This document shows positions 52,626 through 64,000 of a stretch of 64,000 nucleotides of DNA, piece by piece. Source of the DNA: Paragordius varius (Eukaryota > Nematomorpha); assembly GCA_964247055.1 (NCBI GenBank), contig OZ176051.1:62001-126000 (forward strand). Reading direction: 5' to 3'. Below the pieces are notes generated by a model. The model was not told the DNA's origin, ran no database searches, and saw only the letters and a list, made by a program, of their open reading frames with translations. Within the stretch, counting starts at the first letter, position 1, and every line of letters begins with the position of its first letter. Made by a program: the position numbers and the translations under genes.

Positions 52626-54850
52626 AATTTGATCAGGTGATGTCACCATATTTATTTTTGGGTAGCCCTATGGTAGTTCCATCATCACCTCAAATATTTT
52701 GGGGATCGGACTATAAATGTAATTTTTTTGAATTTTTGAAATATTTAAAAAATTTATTTTATACGATTTTAAAAATAAAAATGGCTACCTAAAATCCAAA
52801 TTTGATCAGGTGATGTCGCCATAATTTTTTTTTGGTAGCCCTATGGTAGTTCCATCATAACCCCAAATATTTTTGAGATCGGACTTTAAATGTAATTTTT
52901 ATGAATTTTTTAAATATTTAAAAAATTTATTTTATAAGATTTTAAAAATAAAAATGGCTACCTAAAATCCAAATTTGATCAGGTGATGTCACCATAATTT
53001 TTTTGGGTAGCCCTATGGTAGTTCCATCATCACCCCAAATATTTTCGAGATCGGAGTATAAATTTAATTTTTATGAATTTTTTAAATATTTAAAAAATTT
53101 ATTTTATACGATTTTAAAAATAAAAATGGCTACCTAAAATCCAAATTTGATCAGGTGATGTCGCCATAATTTTTTTTGGGTAGCCCTATGGTAGTTCCAT
53201 CATCACCCCAAATATTTTCGAGATCGGAGTATAAATGTAATTTTTATGAATTTTTTAAATATTTAAAAAATTTATTTTATACGATTTTAAAAATAAAAAT
53301 GGCTACCTAAAATCCAAATTTGATCAGGTGATGTCACCATAATTTCTTTTGGGTAGCCCTATGGTAGTTCCATCATCACCCCAAATATTGTCGAGATCGG
53401 AGTATAAATGTAATTTTTTTAAAATTTATTTTATACGATTTTAAAAATAAAAATGGCTACCTAAAATCCAAATTTGATCATGTGATGTCACCATAATTTT
53501 TTTTGGGTAGCCCTATGGTAGTTCCATCATCACCCCAAATATTTTCGAGATCGGAGTATAAATGTAATTTTTATGAATTTTTTAAATATATAAAAAATTT
53601 ATTTTATACGATTTTAAAAATAAAAATGGCTACCTAAAATCCAAATTTGATCAGGTGATGTCACCATAAGTTTTTTTGGGTAGCCCTATGGTAGTTCCAT
53701 CATCACCCCAAATATTTTCGAGATCGGAGTATAAATGTAATTTTTATGAATTTTTTAAATATTTAAAAAATTTATTTTATACGATTTTAAAAATAAAAAT
53801 GGCTACCTAAAATCCAAATTTGATCAGGTGATGTCACCATATTTTTTTTTGGGTAGCCCTATGGTAGTTCCATCATCACCCCAAATATTTTGGGGATCGG
53901 ACTATAAATGTAATTTTTATGAATTTTTTAAATATTTAAAAAATTTATTTTATACGATTTTAAAAATAAAAATGGCTACCTAAAATCCAAATTTGATCAG
54001 GTGATGTCACTATAATTTTTTTGGGTAGCCCTATGGTAGTTCCATCATCACCCCAAATATTGTCGAGATCGGAGTATAAATGTAATTTTTTTGAATTTTT
54101 TAAATATTTAAAAAATTTATTTTATACGATTTTAAAAATAAAGATGGCTACCTAAAATCCAAATTTGATCAGGTGATGTCGCCATAATTTTTTTTGCGTA
54201 GCCCTATGGTAGTTTCATCATCACCCCAAATATTTTGGGGATCGGACTATAAATGTAATTTTTGTGAATTTTTTAAATATTTAAAAAATTTATTTTATAC
54301 GATTTTAAAAATAAAAATGGCTACCTAAAATCCATATTTGATCAGGTGATGTCACCATAATTTTTTTTGGGTAGCCCTATGGTAGTTCCATCATCACCCC
54401 AAATATTTTCGAGATCGGAGTATAAATGTAATTTTTATGAATTTTTTAAATATTTAAAAAATTTATTTTATACGATTTTAAAAATAAAAATGGCTACCTA
54501 AAATCCAAATTTGATCAGGTGATGTCACCATAATTTTTTTTGGGTAGCCCTATGGTAGTTCCATCATCACCCCAAATATTTTCGAGATCGGAGTATAAAT
54601 GTAATTTTTATGAATTTTTTAAATATTTAAAAAATTTATTTTATACGATTTTAAAAATAAAAATGGCTACCTAAAATCCAAATTTGATCAGGTGATGACG
54701 CCATAATTTTTTTTGGGTAGCCCTATGGTAGTTCCATCATCCCCCAAATATTTTCGAGCGGAGTATAAATGTAATTTTTATGAATTTTTTAAATATTTAA
54801 AAAATTTATTTTATACGATTTTAAAAATAAAAATGGCTACCTAAAATCCA
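52626..54850. repeat. Complete 13-monomer HOR unit, 2,225 bp (P to T)
   Basis: The order is P, D, L, G, Q, V, S, B, C, F, S, S, T without interruption. P to V matches 41236-42080 at an offset of 11,390 bp and V to T matches 39855 onward at 13,616 bp. Private changes are few (TTATAAGATT in D, CATAAGTTTTTTT in S, AAAGATGG in C, CCATATTTGATC in F, CATCCCCC in T). This is the best-ordered copy of the domain's basic repeat and the last complete one in the window. Confidence 0.86.
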
Positions 54851-57800
54851 AATTTGATCAGGTGATGTCACCATAATTTTTTTTGGGTAGCCCTATGGTA
54901 GTTCCATCATCACCCCAAATATTTTCGAGATCGGAGTATAAATGTAATTTTTATGAATTTTTTAAATATTTAAAAAATTTATTTTATACGATTTTAAAAA
55001 AAAAATGGCTACCTAAAATCCAAATTTGATCAGGTGATGTCACCATATTTTTTTTTGGGTAGCCCTATGGTAGTTCCATCATCACCCCAAATATTTTCGA
55101 GATCGGAGTATAAATGTAATTTTTATGAATTTTTTAAATATTTAAAAAATTTATTTTATACGATTTTAAAAATAAAAATGGCTTCCTACAAATTTGATCA
55201 GGTGATGTCACCATAATTTTTTTTGGGTAGCCCTATGGTAGTTCCATCATCACCCCAAATATTTTCGAGATCGGAGTATAAATGTAATTTTTATGAATTT
55301 TTTAAATATTTAAAAAATTTATTTTATACGATTTTAAAAATAAAAATGGCTACCTAAAATCCAAATTTGATCGGGTGATGTCGCCATAATTTTTTTTGCG
55401 TAGCCCTATGGTAGTTTCATCATCACCCCAAATATTTTGGGGATCGGACTATAAATGTAATTTTTATGAATTTTTTATATATTTAAATTAATTTTATACG
55501 ATTTTAAAAATAAAAATGGCTACCTAAAATCCAAATTTGATCAGGTGATGTCACCATATTTTTTTTTGGGTAGCCCTATAGTAGTTCCATCATCACCCCA
55601 AATATTTTCGAGATCGGAGTATAAATGTAATTTTTATGAATTTTTTAAATATTTAAAAAATTTATTTTATACGATTTTAAAAATAAAAATGGCTACCTAA
55701 AATCCAAATTTGATCAGGTGATGACGCCATAATTTTTTTTGGGTAGCCCTATGGTAGTTCCATCACCCCAAATATTTTCGAGATCGGAGTATAAATGTAA
55801 TTTTTATGAATTTTTTAAATATTTAAAAAATTTATTTTATACGATTTTAAAAATAAAAATGGCTACCTAAAATCCAAATTTGATCAGGTGATGTCACCAT
55901 AATTTTTTTTGTGTAGCCCTATGGTAGTTCCATCATCACCCCAAATATTTTCGAGATCGGAGTATAAATGTAATTTTTATGAATTTTTTAAATATTTAAA
56001 AAATTTATTTTATACGATTTTAAAAATAAAAATGGCTACCTAAAATCCAAATTTGATCAGGTGATGTCACCATATTTTTTTTTGGGTAGCCCTATGGTAG
56101 TTCCATCATCACCTCAAATATTTTGGGGATCGGACTATAAATGTAATTTTTATGAATTTTTTAAATATTTAAAAAATTTATTTTATACGATTTTAAAAAT
56201 AAAAATGGCTACCTAAAATCCAAATTTGATCAGGTGATGACGCCATAATTTTTTTGGGTAGCCCTATGGTAGTTCCATCATCACCCCAAATATTTTCGAG
56301 ATCGGAGTATAAATGTAATTTTTATGAATTTTTTAAATATTTAAAAAATTAATTTTATACGATTTTAAAAATAAAAATGGCTACCTACAAATTTGATCAG
56401 GTGATGTCACCATAATTTTTTTTGGGTAGCCCTATGGTAGTTCCATCATCACCCCAAATATTTTCGAGATCGGAGTATAAATGTAATTTTTATGAATTTT
56501 TTAAATATTTAAAAAATTTATTTTATACGATTTTAAAAATAAAAATGGCTACCTAAAATCCAAATTTGATCAGGTGATGTCGCCATAATTTTTTTTGGGT
56601 AGCCCTATAGTAGTTCCATCATCACCCCAAATATTGTCGAGATCGGAGTATAAATGTAATTTTTATGAATTTTTAAATATTTAAAAAATTTATTTTATAC
56701 GATTTTAAAAATAAAAATGGCTACCTAAAATCCAAATTTGATCATGTGATGTCACCATAATTTTTTTTGGGTAGCCCTATGGTAGTTCCATCATCACCCC
56801 AAATATTTTCGAGATCGGAGTATAAATGTAATTTTTATGAATTTTTTAAATATATAAAAAATTTATTTTATACGATTTTAAAAATAAAAATGGCTACCTA
56901 AAATCCAAATTTGATCAGGTGATGTCACCATAATTTTTTTTGGGTAGCCCTATGGTAGTTCCATCATCACCCCAAATATTTTCGAGATCGGAGTATAAAT
57001 GTAATTTTTATGAATTTTTTAAATATTTAAAAAATTTATTTTATACGATTTTAAAAATAAAAATGGCTACCTAAAATCCAAATTTGATCAGGTGATGTCA
57101 CCATATTTTTTTTTGGGTAGCCCTATGGTAATTCCATCATCACCCCAAATATTGTCGAGATCGGAGTATAATTTTTTTGAATTTTTTAAATATTTAAAAA
57201 ATTTATTTTATACGATTTTAAAAATAAAAATGGCTAGCTAAAATCCAAATTTGATCAGGTGATGTCGCCATAATTTTTTTTTAAAGCCCTATAGTAGTTC
57301 CATCATCACCCCAAATATTTTCGAGATCGGAGTGTAAATGTAATTTTTATGAATTTTTTAAATATTTAAAAAATTTATTTTATACGATTTTAAAAATAAA
57401 AATGGCTACCTAAAATCCAAATTTGATCAGGTGATGTCACTATAATTTTTTTTGGGTAGCCCTATGGTAGTTCCATCATCACCCCAAATATTTTCGAGAT
57501 CGGAGTAAAAATGTAATTTTTATGAATTTTTTAAATATTTAAAAAATTTATTTTATACGATTTTAAAAATAAAAATGGCTACCTAAAATCCAAATTTGAT
57601 CAGGTAATGTCACCATAATTTTTTTTGGGTAGCCCTATGGTAGTTCCATCATCACCCCAAATATTGTCGAGATCGGAGTATAAATGTAATTTTTATGAAT
57701 TTTTTAAATATTTAAAAAATTTATTTTATACGATTTTAAAAATAAAAATGGCTACCTAAAATCCAAATTTGATCAGGTGATGTCACCATAATTTTTTTTG

Positions 57801-58968
57801 GGTAGCCCTATGGTAGTTCCATCATCACCCCAAATATTTTCGAGATCGGAGTATAAATGTAATTTTTATGAATTTTTTAAATATTTAAAAAATTTATTTT
57901 ATACGATTTTAAAAATAAAAATGGCTACCTAAAATCCAAATTTGATCAGGTGATGTCACCATAATTTTTTTTGGGTAGCCCTATGGTAGTTCCATCATCA
58001 CCCCAAATATTTTCGAGATCGGAGTATAAATGTAATTTTTATGAATTTTTTAAATATTTAAAAAATTTATTTTATACGATTTTAAAAATAAAAATGGCTA
58101 CCTAAAATCCAAATTTGATCAGGTGATGTCACCATATTTTTTTTTGGGTAGCCCTATGGTAGTTCCATCATCACCCCAAATATTTTGGGGATCGGACTAT
58201 AAATGTAATTTTTATGAATTTTTTAAATATTTAAAAAATTTATTTTATACGATTTTAAAAATAAAAATGGCTACCTAAAATCCAAATTTGATCAGGTGAT
58301 GACGCCATAATTTTTTTTGAGAAGCCCTATGGTAGTTCCATCATCACCCCAAATATTTTCGAGATCGGAGTATAAATGTAATTTTTATGAATTTTTTAAA
58401 TATTTAAAAAATTTATTTTATACGATTTTAAAAATAAAAATGGCTACCTACAAATTTGATCAGGTGATGTCACCATAATTTTTTTTGGGTAGCCCTATGG
58501 TAGTTCCATCATCACCCCAAATATTTTCGAGATCGGAGTATAAATGTAATTTTTATGAATTTTTTAAATATTTAAAAAATTTATTTTATACGATTTTAAA
58601 AATAAAAATGGCTACCTAAAATCCAAATTTGATCAGGTGATGTCACTATAATTTTTTTTGGGTCCAATGGTAGTTCCATCATCACCCCAAATATTTTCGA
58701 GATCGGAGTATAAATGTAATTTTTATGAATTTTTTAAATATTTAAAAAATTTATTTTATACGATTTTAAAAATAAAAATGGCTACCTAAAATCCAAATTT
58801 GATCAGGTGATGTCACCATAATTTTTTTTGGGTAGCCCTATGGTAGTTCCATCATCACCCCAAATATTGTCGAGATCGGAGTATAAATGTAATTTTTTTG
58901 AATTTTTTAAATATTTAAAAAATTTATTTTATACGATTTTAAAAATAAAAATGGCTACCTAAAATCCA
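54851..58968. repeat. Start of the right-hand domain, mixed monomers
   Basis: About 24 monomers with new marks: CTACCTACAAATTT (5 bp lost, near 56389 and 58446; a CTTCCTAC form near 55185), GTGTAGCCC (55910), GATCGGG F-like (55364), GACGCC with CCATCACCCC, GAGAAGCCC (58319) and GGGTCCAATGG (58662). V and S (56.73-57.07 kb) recall the neighbouring 13-unit domain. The CTATAGTAG mark is frequent. Unit 55534-55706 is a hybrid. A 60-codon open frame at 55034-55216 lies across one unit and is not a gene. No other content is seen. Confidence 0.78.
55534..55706. repeat. Hybrid monomer joining two neighbouring HOR types
   Basis: It starts with CACCATATTTTTTTTT, as in the second unit of the right-hand HOR, and continues with CTATAGTAG and TTTTCGAG, as in the third. 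It stands alone between the GATCGGG unit and the GACGCC unit, where other copies (59.14-59.48 kb, 60.35-60.69 kb and 63.23-63.57 kb) have both units. One exchange within the shared left third would give this and remove one monomer. Confidence 0.77.
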
Positions 58969-61032
58969 AATTTGATCGGGTGATGTCGCCATAATTTTTT
59001 TTGCGTAGCCCTATGGTAGTTTCATCATCACCCCAAATATTTTGGGGATCGGACTATAAATGTAATTTTTATGAATTTTTTAAATATTTAAAAAATTAAT
59101 TTTATACGATTTTAAAAATAAAAATGGCTACCTAAAATCCAAATTTGATCAGGTGATGTCACCATATTTTTTTTTGGGTAGCCCTATGGTAGTTCCATCA
59201 TCACCCCAAATATTGTCGAGATCGGAGTATAAATGTAATTTTTTTGAATTTTTTAAATATTTAAAAAATTTATTTTATACGATTTTAAAAATAAAAATGG
59301 CTACCTAAAATCCAAATTTGATCAGGTGATGTCGCCATAATTTTTTTTGGGTAGCCCTATAGTAGTTCCATCATCACCCCAAATATTTTCGAGATCGGAG
59401 TATAAATGTAATTTTTATGAATTTTTTAAATATTAAAAAAATTTATTTTATACGATTTTAAAAATAAAAATGGCTACCTAAAATCCAAATTTGATCAGGT
59501 GATGACGCCATAATTTTTTTTGGGTAGCCCTATGGTAGTTCCATCACCCCAAATATTTTCGAGATCGGAGTATAAATGTAATTTTTATGAATTTTTTAAA
59601 TATTTAAAAAATTTATTTTATACGATTTTAAAAATAAAAATGGCTACCTAAAATCCAAATTTGATCAGGTGATGTCACCATAATTTTTTTTGTGTAGCCC
59701 TATGGTAGTTCCATTATCACGCCAAATATTTTCGAGATCGGAGTATAAATGTAATTTTTATGAATTTTTTAAATATTTAAAAAATTTATTTTATACGATT
59801 TTAAAAATAAAAATGGCTACCTACAAATTTGATCAGGTGATGTCACCATAATTTTTTTTGGGTAGCCCTATGGTAGTTCCATCATCACCCCAAATATTTT
59901 CGAGATCGGAGTATAAATGTAATTTTTATGAATTTTTTAAATATTTAAAAAATTTATTTTATACGATTTTAAAAATAAAAATGGCTACCTAAAATCCAAA
60001 TTTGATCAGGTGATGTCACCATAATTTTTTTTGGGTAGCCCTATGGTAGTTCCATCATCACCCCAAATATTGTCGAGATCGGAGTATAAATGTAATTTTT
60101 TTGAATTTTTTAAATATTTAAAAAATTTATTTTATACGATTTTAAAAATAAAAATGGCTACCTAAAAACCAAATTTGATCGGGTGATGTCGCCATAATTT
60201 TTTTTGCGTAGCCCTATGGTAGTTTCATCATCACCCCAAATATTTTGGGGATCGGACTATAAATGTAATTTTTATGAATTTTTTAAATATTTAAAAAATT
60301 AATTTTATACGATTTTAAAAATAAAAATGGCTACCTAAAATCCAAATTTGATCAGGTGATGTCACCATATTTTTTTTTGGGTAGCCCTATGGTAGTTCCA
60401 TCATCACCCCAAATATTGTCGAGATCGGAGTATAAATGTAATTTTTTTGAATTTTTTAAATATTTAAAAAATTTATTTTATACGATTTTAAAAATAAAAA
60501 TGGCTACCTAAAATCCAAATTTGATCAGGTGATGTCGCCATAATTTTTTTTGGGTAGCCCTATAGTAGTTCCATCATCACCCCAAATATTTTCGAGATCG
60601 GAGTATAAATGTAATTTTTATGAATTTTTTAAATATTTAAAAAATTTATTTTATACGATTTTAAAAATAAAAATGGCTACCTAAAATCCAAATTTGATCA
60701 GGTGATGACGCCATAATTTTTTTTGGGTAGCCCTATGGTAGTTCCATCACCCCAAATATTTTCGAGATCGGAGTATAAATGTAATTTTTATGAATTTTTT
60801 AAATATTTAAAAAATTTATTTTATACGATTTTAAAAATAAAAATGGCTACCTAAAATCCAAATTTGATCAGGTGATGTCACCATAATTTTTTTGTGTAGC
60901 CCTATGGTAGTTCCATCATCACCCCAAATATTTTCGAGATCGGAGTATAAATGTAATTTTTATGAATTTTTTAAATATTTAAAAAATTTATTTTAGACGA
61001 TTTTAAAAATAAAAATGGCTACCTAAAATCCA
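58969..61032. repeat. 5- to 7-monomer HOR of the right-hand domain, two copies
   Basis: A five-unit core recurs in order: GATCGGG with GCGTAGCCC, TTTCATC and AAATTAATTTTAT; CACCATATTTT with TTGTCGAG; GTCGCC with CTATAGTAG; GACGCC with CCATCACCCC; and GTGTAGCCC. Copies start at 58969 and 60172, a period of 1,203 bp, with two further units (a consensus unit and a TTGTCGAG unit) completing the first copy. The second is followed by different units. Private changes include CCATTATCACGCC in the first copy and TTTAGACGATT in the second. Confidence 0.87.
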
Positions 61033-63055
61033 AATTTGATCAGGTGATGTCACCATAATTTTTTTTGTGTAGCCCTATGGTAGTTCCATCATCACCCCAA
61101 ATATTTTCGAGATCGGAGTATAAATGTAATTTTTATGAATTTTTTAAATATTTAAAAAATTTATTTTATACGATTTTAAAAATAAAAATGGCTACCTAAA
61201 ATCCAAATTTGATCAGGTGATGTCGCCATAATTTTTTTTGGGTAGCCCTATAGTAGTTCCATCATCACCCCAAATATTTTCGAGATCGGAGTATAAATGT
61301 AATTTTTATGAATTTTTTGAATATTTAAAAAATTTATTTTATACGATTTTAAAAATAAAAATGGCTACCTAAAATCCAAATTTGATCAGGTGATGTCACC
61401 ATAATTTCTTTTGGGTAGCCCTATGGTAGTTCCATCATCACCCCAAATATTGTCGAGATCGGAGTATTGATGTAATTTTTTTGAATTTTTTAAATATTTA
61501 AAAATTTATTTTATACGATTTTAAAAATAAAAATGGCTACCTAAAATCCAAATTTGATCAGGTGATGTCACCATATTTTTTTTTGGGTAGCCCTATGGTA
61601 GTTCCATCATCACCCCAAATATTTTCGAGATCGGAGTATAAATGTAATTTTTATGAATTTTTTAAATATTTAAAAAATTTATTTTATACGATTTTAAAAA
61701 TAAAAATGGCTACCTAAAATCCAAATTTGATCAGGTGATGTCACCATAATTTTTTTTGGGTAGCCCTATGGTAGTTCCATCATCACCCCAAATATTTTCG
61801 AGATCGGAGTATAAATGTAATTTTTATGAATTTTTTAAATATTTAAAAAATTTATTTTATACGATTTTAAAAATAAAAATGGCTACCTAAAATCCAAATT
61901 TGATCAGATGATGACGCCATAATTTTTTTTGAGAAGCCCTATGGTAGTTCCATCATCACCCCAAATATTTTCGAGATCGGAGTATAAATGTAATTTTTAT
62001 GAATTTTTTAAATATTTAAAAAATTTATTTTATACGATTTTAAAAATAAAAATGGCTACCTACAAATTTGATCAGGTGATGTCACCATAATTTTTTTTGG
62101 GTAGCCCTATGGTAGTTCCATCATCACCCCAAATATTTTCGAGATCGGAGTATAAATGTAATTTTTATGAATTTTTTAAATATTTAAAAAATTTATTTTA
62201 TACGATTTTAAAAATAAAAATGGCTACCTACAAATTTGATCAGGTGATGTCACCATAATTTTTTTTGGTTAGCCCTATGGTAGTTCCATCATCACCCCAA
62301 ATATTTTCGAGATCGGAGTATAAATGTAATTTTTATGAATTTTTTAAATATTTAAAAAATTTATTTTATACGATTTAAAAAATAAAAATGGCTACCTAAA
62401 ATCCAAATTTGATCAGGTGATGTCGCCATAATTTTTTTTGGGTAGCCCTATAGTAGTTCCATCATCACCCCAAATATTGTCGAGATCGGAGTATAAATGT
62501 AATTTTTATGAATTTTTTAAATATTTAAAAAATTTATTTTATACGATTTTAAAAATAAAAATGGCTACCTACAAATTTGATCAGGTGATGTCACCATAAT
62601 TTTTTTTGTGTAGCCCTATGGTAGTTCCATCATCACCCCAAATATTTTCGAGATCGGAGTATAAATGTAATTTTTATGAATTTTTTAAATATTTAAAAAA
62701 TTTATTTTATACGATTTTAAAAATAAAAATGGCTACCTACAAATTTGATCAGGTGATGTCACCATAATTTTTTTTGGGTAGCCCTATGGTAGTTCCATCA
62801 TCACCCCAAATATGAATTTTTTAAATATTTAAAAAATTTATTTTATACGATTTTAAAAATAAAAATGGCTACCTAAAATCCAAATTTGATCAGGTGATGT
62901 CACCATAATTTTTTTTGGGTAGCCCTATGGTAGTTCCATCATCACCCCAAATATTGTCGAGATCGGAGTATAAATGTAATTTTTTTGAATTTTTTAAATA
63001 TTTAAAAAATTTATTTTATACGATTTTAAAAATAAAAATGGCTACCTAAAATCCA
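61033..63055. repeat. Insert of CTACCTAC-type and mixed monomers
   Basis: Twelve monomers separate the second and third copies of the five-unit core. They include GTGTAGCCC, GTCGCC with CTATAGTAG and TTTTTTGAATATTT, a TTTCTTTTGGG unit with GAGTATTGATG, GATGACGCC with GAGAAGCCC, and four CTACCTACAAATTT junctions (near 62060, 62228, 62570 and 62736). Runs of such units have a period of 168 bp instead of 173. One unit (near 62.81 kb) has lost 32 bp from the variable box to just before the palindrome. Confidence 0.8.
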
Positions 63056-64000
63056 AATTTGATCGGGTGATGTCGCCATAATTTTTTTTGCGTAGCCCTA
63101 TGGTAGTTTCATCATCACCCCAAATATTTTGGGGATCGGACTATAAATGTAATTTTTATGAATTTTTTAAATATTTAAAAAATTAATTTTATACGATTTT
63201 AAAAATAAAAATGGCTACCTAAAATCCAAATTTGATCAGGTGATGTCACCATATTTTTTTTTGGGTAGCCCTATGGTAGTTCCATCATCACCCCAAATAT
63301 TGTCGAGATCGGAGTATAAATGTAATTTTTTTGAATTTTTTAAATATTTAAAAAATTTATTTTATACGATTTTAAAAATAAAAATGGCTACCTAAAATCC
63401 AAATTTGATCAGGTGATGTCGCCATAATTTTTTTTGGGTAGCCCTATAGTAGTTCCATCATCACCCCAAATATTTTCGAGATCGGAGTATAAATGTAATT
63501 TTTATGAATTTTTTAAATATTTAAAAAATTTATTTTATACGATTTTAAAAATAAAAATGGCTACCTAAAATCCAAATTTGATCAGGTGATGACGCCATAA
63601 TTTTTTTTGGGTAGCCCTATGGTAGTTCCATCACCCCAAATATTTTCGAGATCGGAGTATAAATGTAATTTTTATGAATTTTTTAAATATTTAAAAAATT
63701 TATTTTATACGATTTTAAAAATAAAAATGGCTACCTAAAATCCAAATTTGATCAGGTGATGTCACCATAATTTTTTTGTATAGCCCTATGGTAGTTCCAT
63801 CATCACCCCAAATATTTTCGAGATCGGAGTATAAATGTAATTTTTATGAATTTTTTAAATATTTAAAAAATTTATTTTATACGATTTTAAAAATAAAAAT
63901 GGCTACCTAAAATCCAAATTTGATCAGGTGATGTCGCCATAATTTTTTTTGGGTAGCCCTATAGTAGTTCCATCATCACCCCAAATATTTTCGAGATCGG
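63056..64000. repeat. Third copy of the five-unit core, then the window edge
   Basis: The core recurs at 63056-63916: GATCGGG; CACCATATTTT with TTGTCGAG; GTCGCC with CTATAGTAG; GACGCC with CCATCACCCC; and a GTATAGCCC form of the GTGTAGCCC unit. It starts 2,884 bp after the second copy. An 84-bp partial GTCGCC with CTATAGTAG unit ends the window, so the array continues to the right. Confidence 0.86.

Larger units (their letters stand above)
1..64000. repeat. Satellite DNA array, ~172-bp monomer, spans the whole window
   Basis: The window is a continuous head-to-tail array of one monomer. Successive starts of AATTTGATCA at 1, 174, 347, 516, 689, 861, 1034, 1202, 1374 and 1546 give spacings of 168-173 bp, and the pattern holds to the last partial unit at 63917. 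That makes about 370 units, all in the same orientation. The hand-counted consensus is about 26% G+C. Most units differ from consensus at a few positions or by short indels, so the array is homogeneous but contains discrete variants arranged in higher-order blocks. No non-satellite sequence of any length was seen and both ends of the array lie outside the window. Such arrays are typical of centromeric or pericentromeric heterochromatin in eukaryotes; that location is inference. The satellite family and organism were not recognised. Confidence 0.98.

Noticed and set aside
55034-55216. A 60-codon open frame on the + strand opening with GTG
   Set aside because: It lies wholly within satellite units. 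It stays open only because this unit combines CACCATATTT (no TAA as in CACCATAA) with the 5-bp deletion at CTTCCTACAAATTT (no TAA as in CTACCTAAAAT). It ends at the CACCATAA of the next unit. There is no domain, no start context and no conservation as a protein.
1-64000. CRISPR array or other prokaryotic direct repeats
   Set aside because: There are no unique spacers: the unit is about 172 bp and repeats in full, and no cas-like gene is present.
1-64000. Alpha satellite, because of the ~171-bp period
   Set aside because: The sequence shows no likeness to alpha-satellite motifs and is far more AT-rich; the period alone is shared by many unrelated satellites.

Overview
The whole window is one uninterrupted tandem array of an AT-rich satellite DNA with a monomer of about 172-173 bp (about 74% A+T by hand count of the consensus), all units head to tail in one orientation. 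It enters and leaves the window inside the array: about 370 units, the last one (63917 onward) partial. I see no gene, RNA gene, transposon, microsatellite block or unique sequence on either strand. Almost every unit carries stops in every frame. The only open frame of note, 55034-55216, is a chance result inside the satellite. This is heterochromatin of a eukaryote, probably centromeric or pericentromeric. I do not recognise the satellite family and cannot name the organism; an insect or other animal is a weak guess from base composition only.

Monomer coordinates below start at AATTTGATCA = 1. Each unit has a GGTGA-TG-TCACC dyad (11-22), an oligo-T run of 7-9 (about 27-34), GGGTAGCCC (35-43), CACCCC (61-66), a variable box with TCGAGATCGGAG (75-86), TATAAATG (87-94), a perfect 24-bp AT palindrome (106-129), and GGCTACC (158-164), which with TAAAA forms the left arm of an inverted repeat closed by 31-42 of the next unit. 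I named recurring variants: S = consensus; G = S with GTCGCC for GTCACC; B = GGGGATCGGAC box; C = TTGTCGAG box plus TTTTTTTGAA; D = CATAACCCC plus GACTTTAAATG; F = GCGTAGCCC plus TTTCATC; L = 7-T run plus TATAAATTTAA; P = CACCTCAAAT, GGGG box and TTTTTGAAAT; Q = TTTCTTTTGGG plus TTGTCGAG, often with a 19-bp deletion; T = GACGCC, often with CGAGCGGAG; V = GATCATGTG plus ATATATAAA.

Layout. 1-4292: an 8-monomer block and its 11-monomer expanded copy. 4293-6355: a 4-monomer higher-order repeat (HOR) three times. 5841-14032 and 14033-22044: a tandem duplication of about 8.2 kb, its copies differing by whole-monomer gains and losses. 21226-26963: 647-bp and 1.2-kb blocks duplicated in tandem. 26964-33338: a mosaic, then a 4-monomer HOR. 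33167-35229: a block copied again 15 kb away at 48210-50448. 35230-54850: a domain built on a 13-monomer HOR (P-D-L-G-Q-V-S-B-C-F-S-S-T), with a nearly identical 2,721-bp 16-monomer tandem duplication (43114-48036) inside it. 54851-64000: a separate domain built on a 5- to 7-monomer HOR.

Read together, the window records repeated unequal exchange. Copies differ by whole monomers, hybrid monomers sit at the joins, and rare deletions mark lineages. A P-D-L-G-Q order found both near 11-12 kb and at 35-54 kb suggests that the domains descend from a common older HOR.
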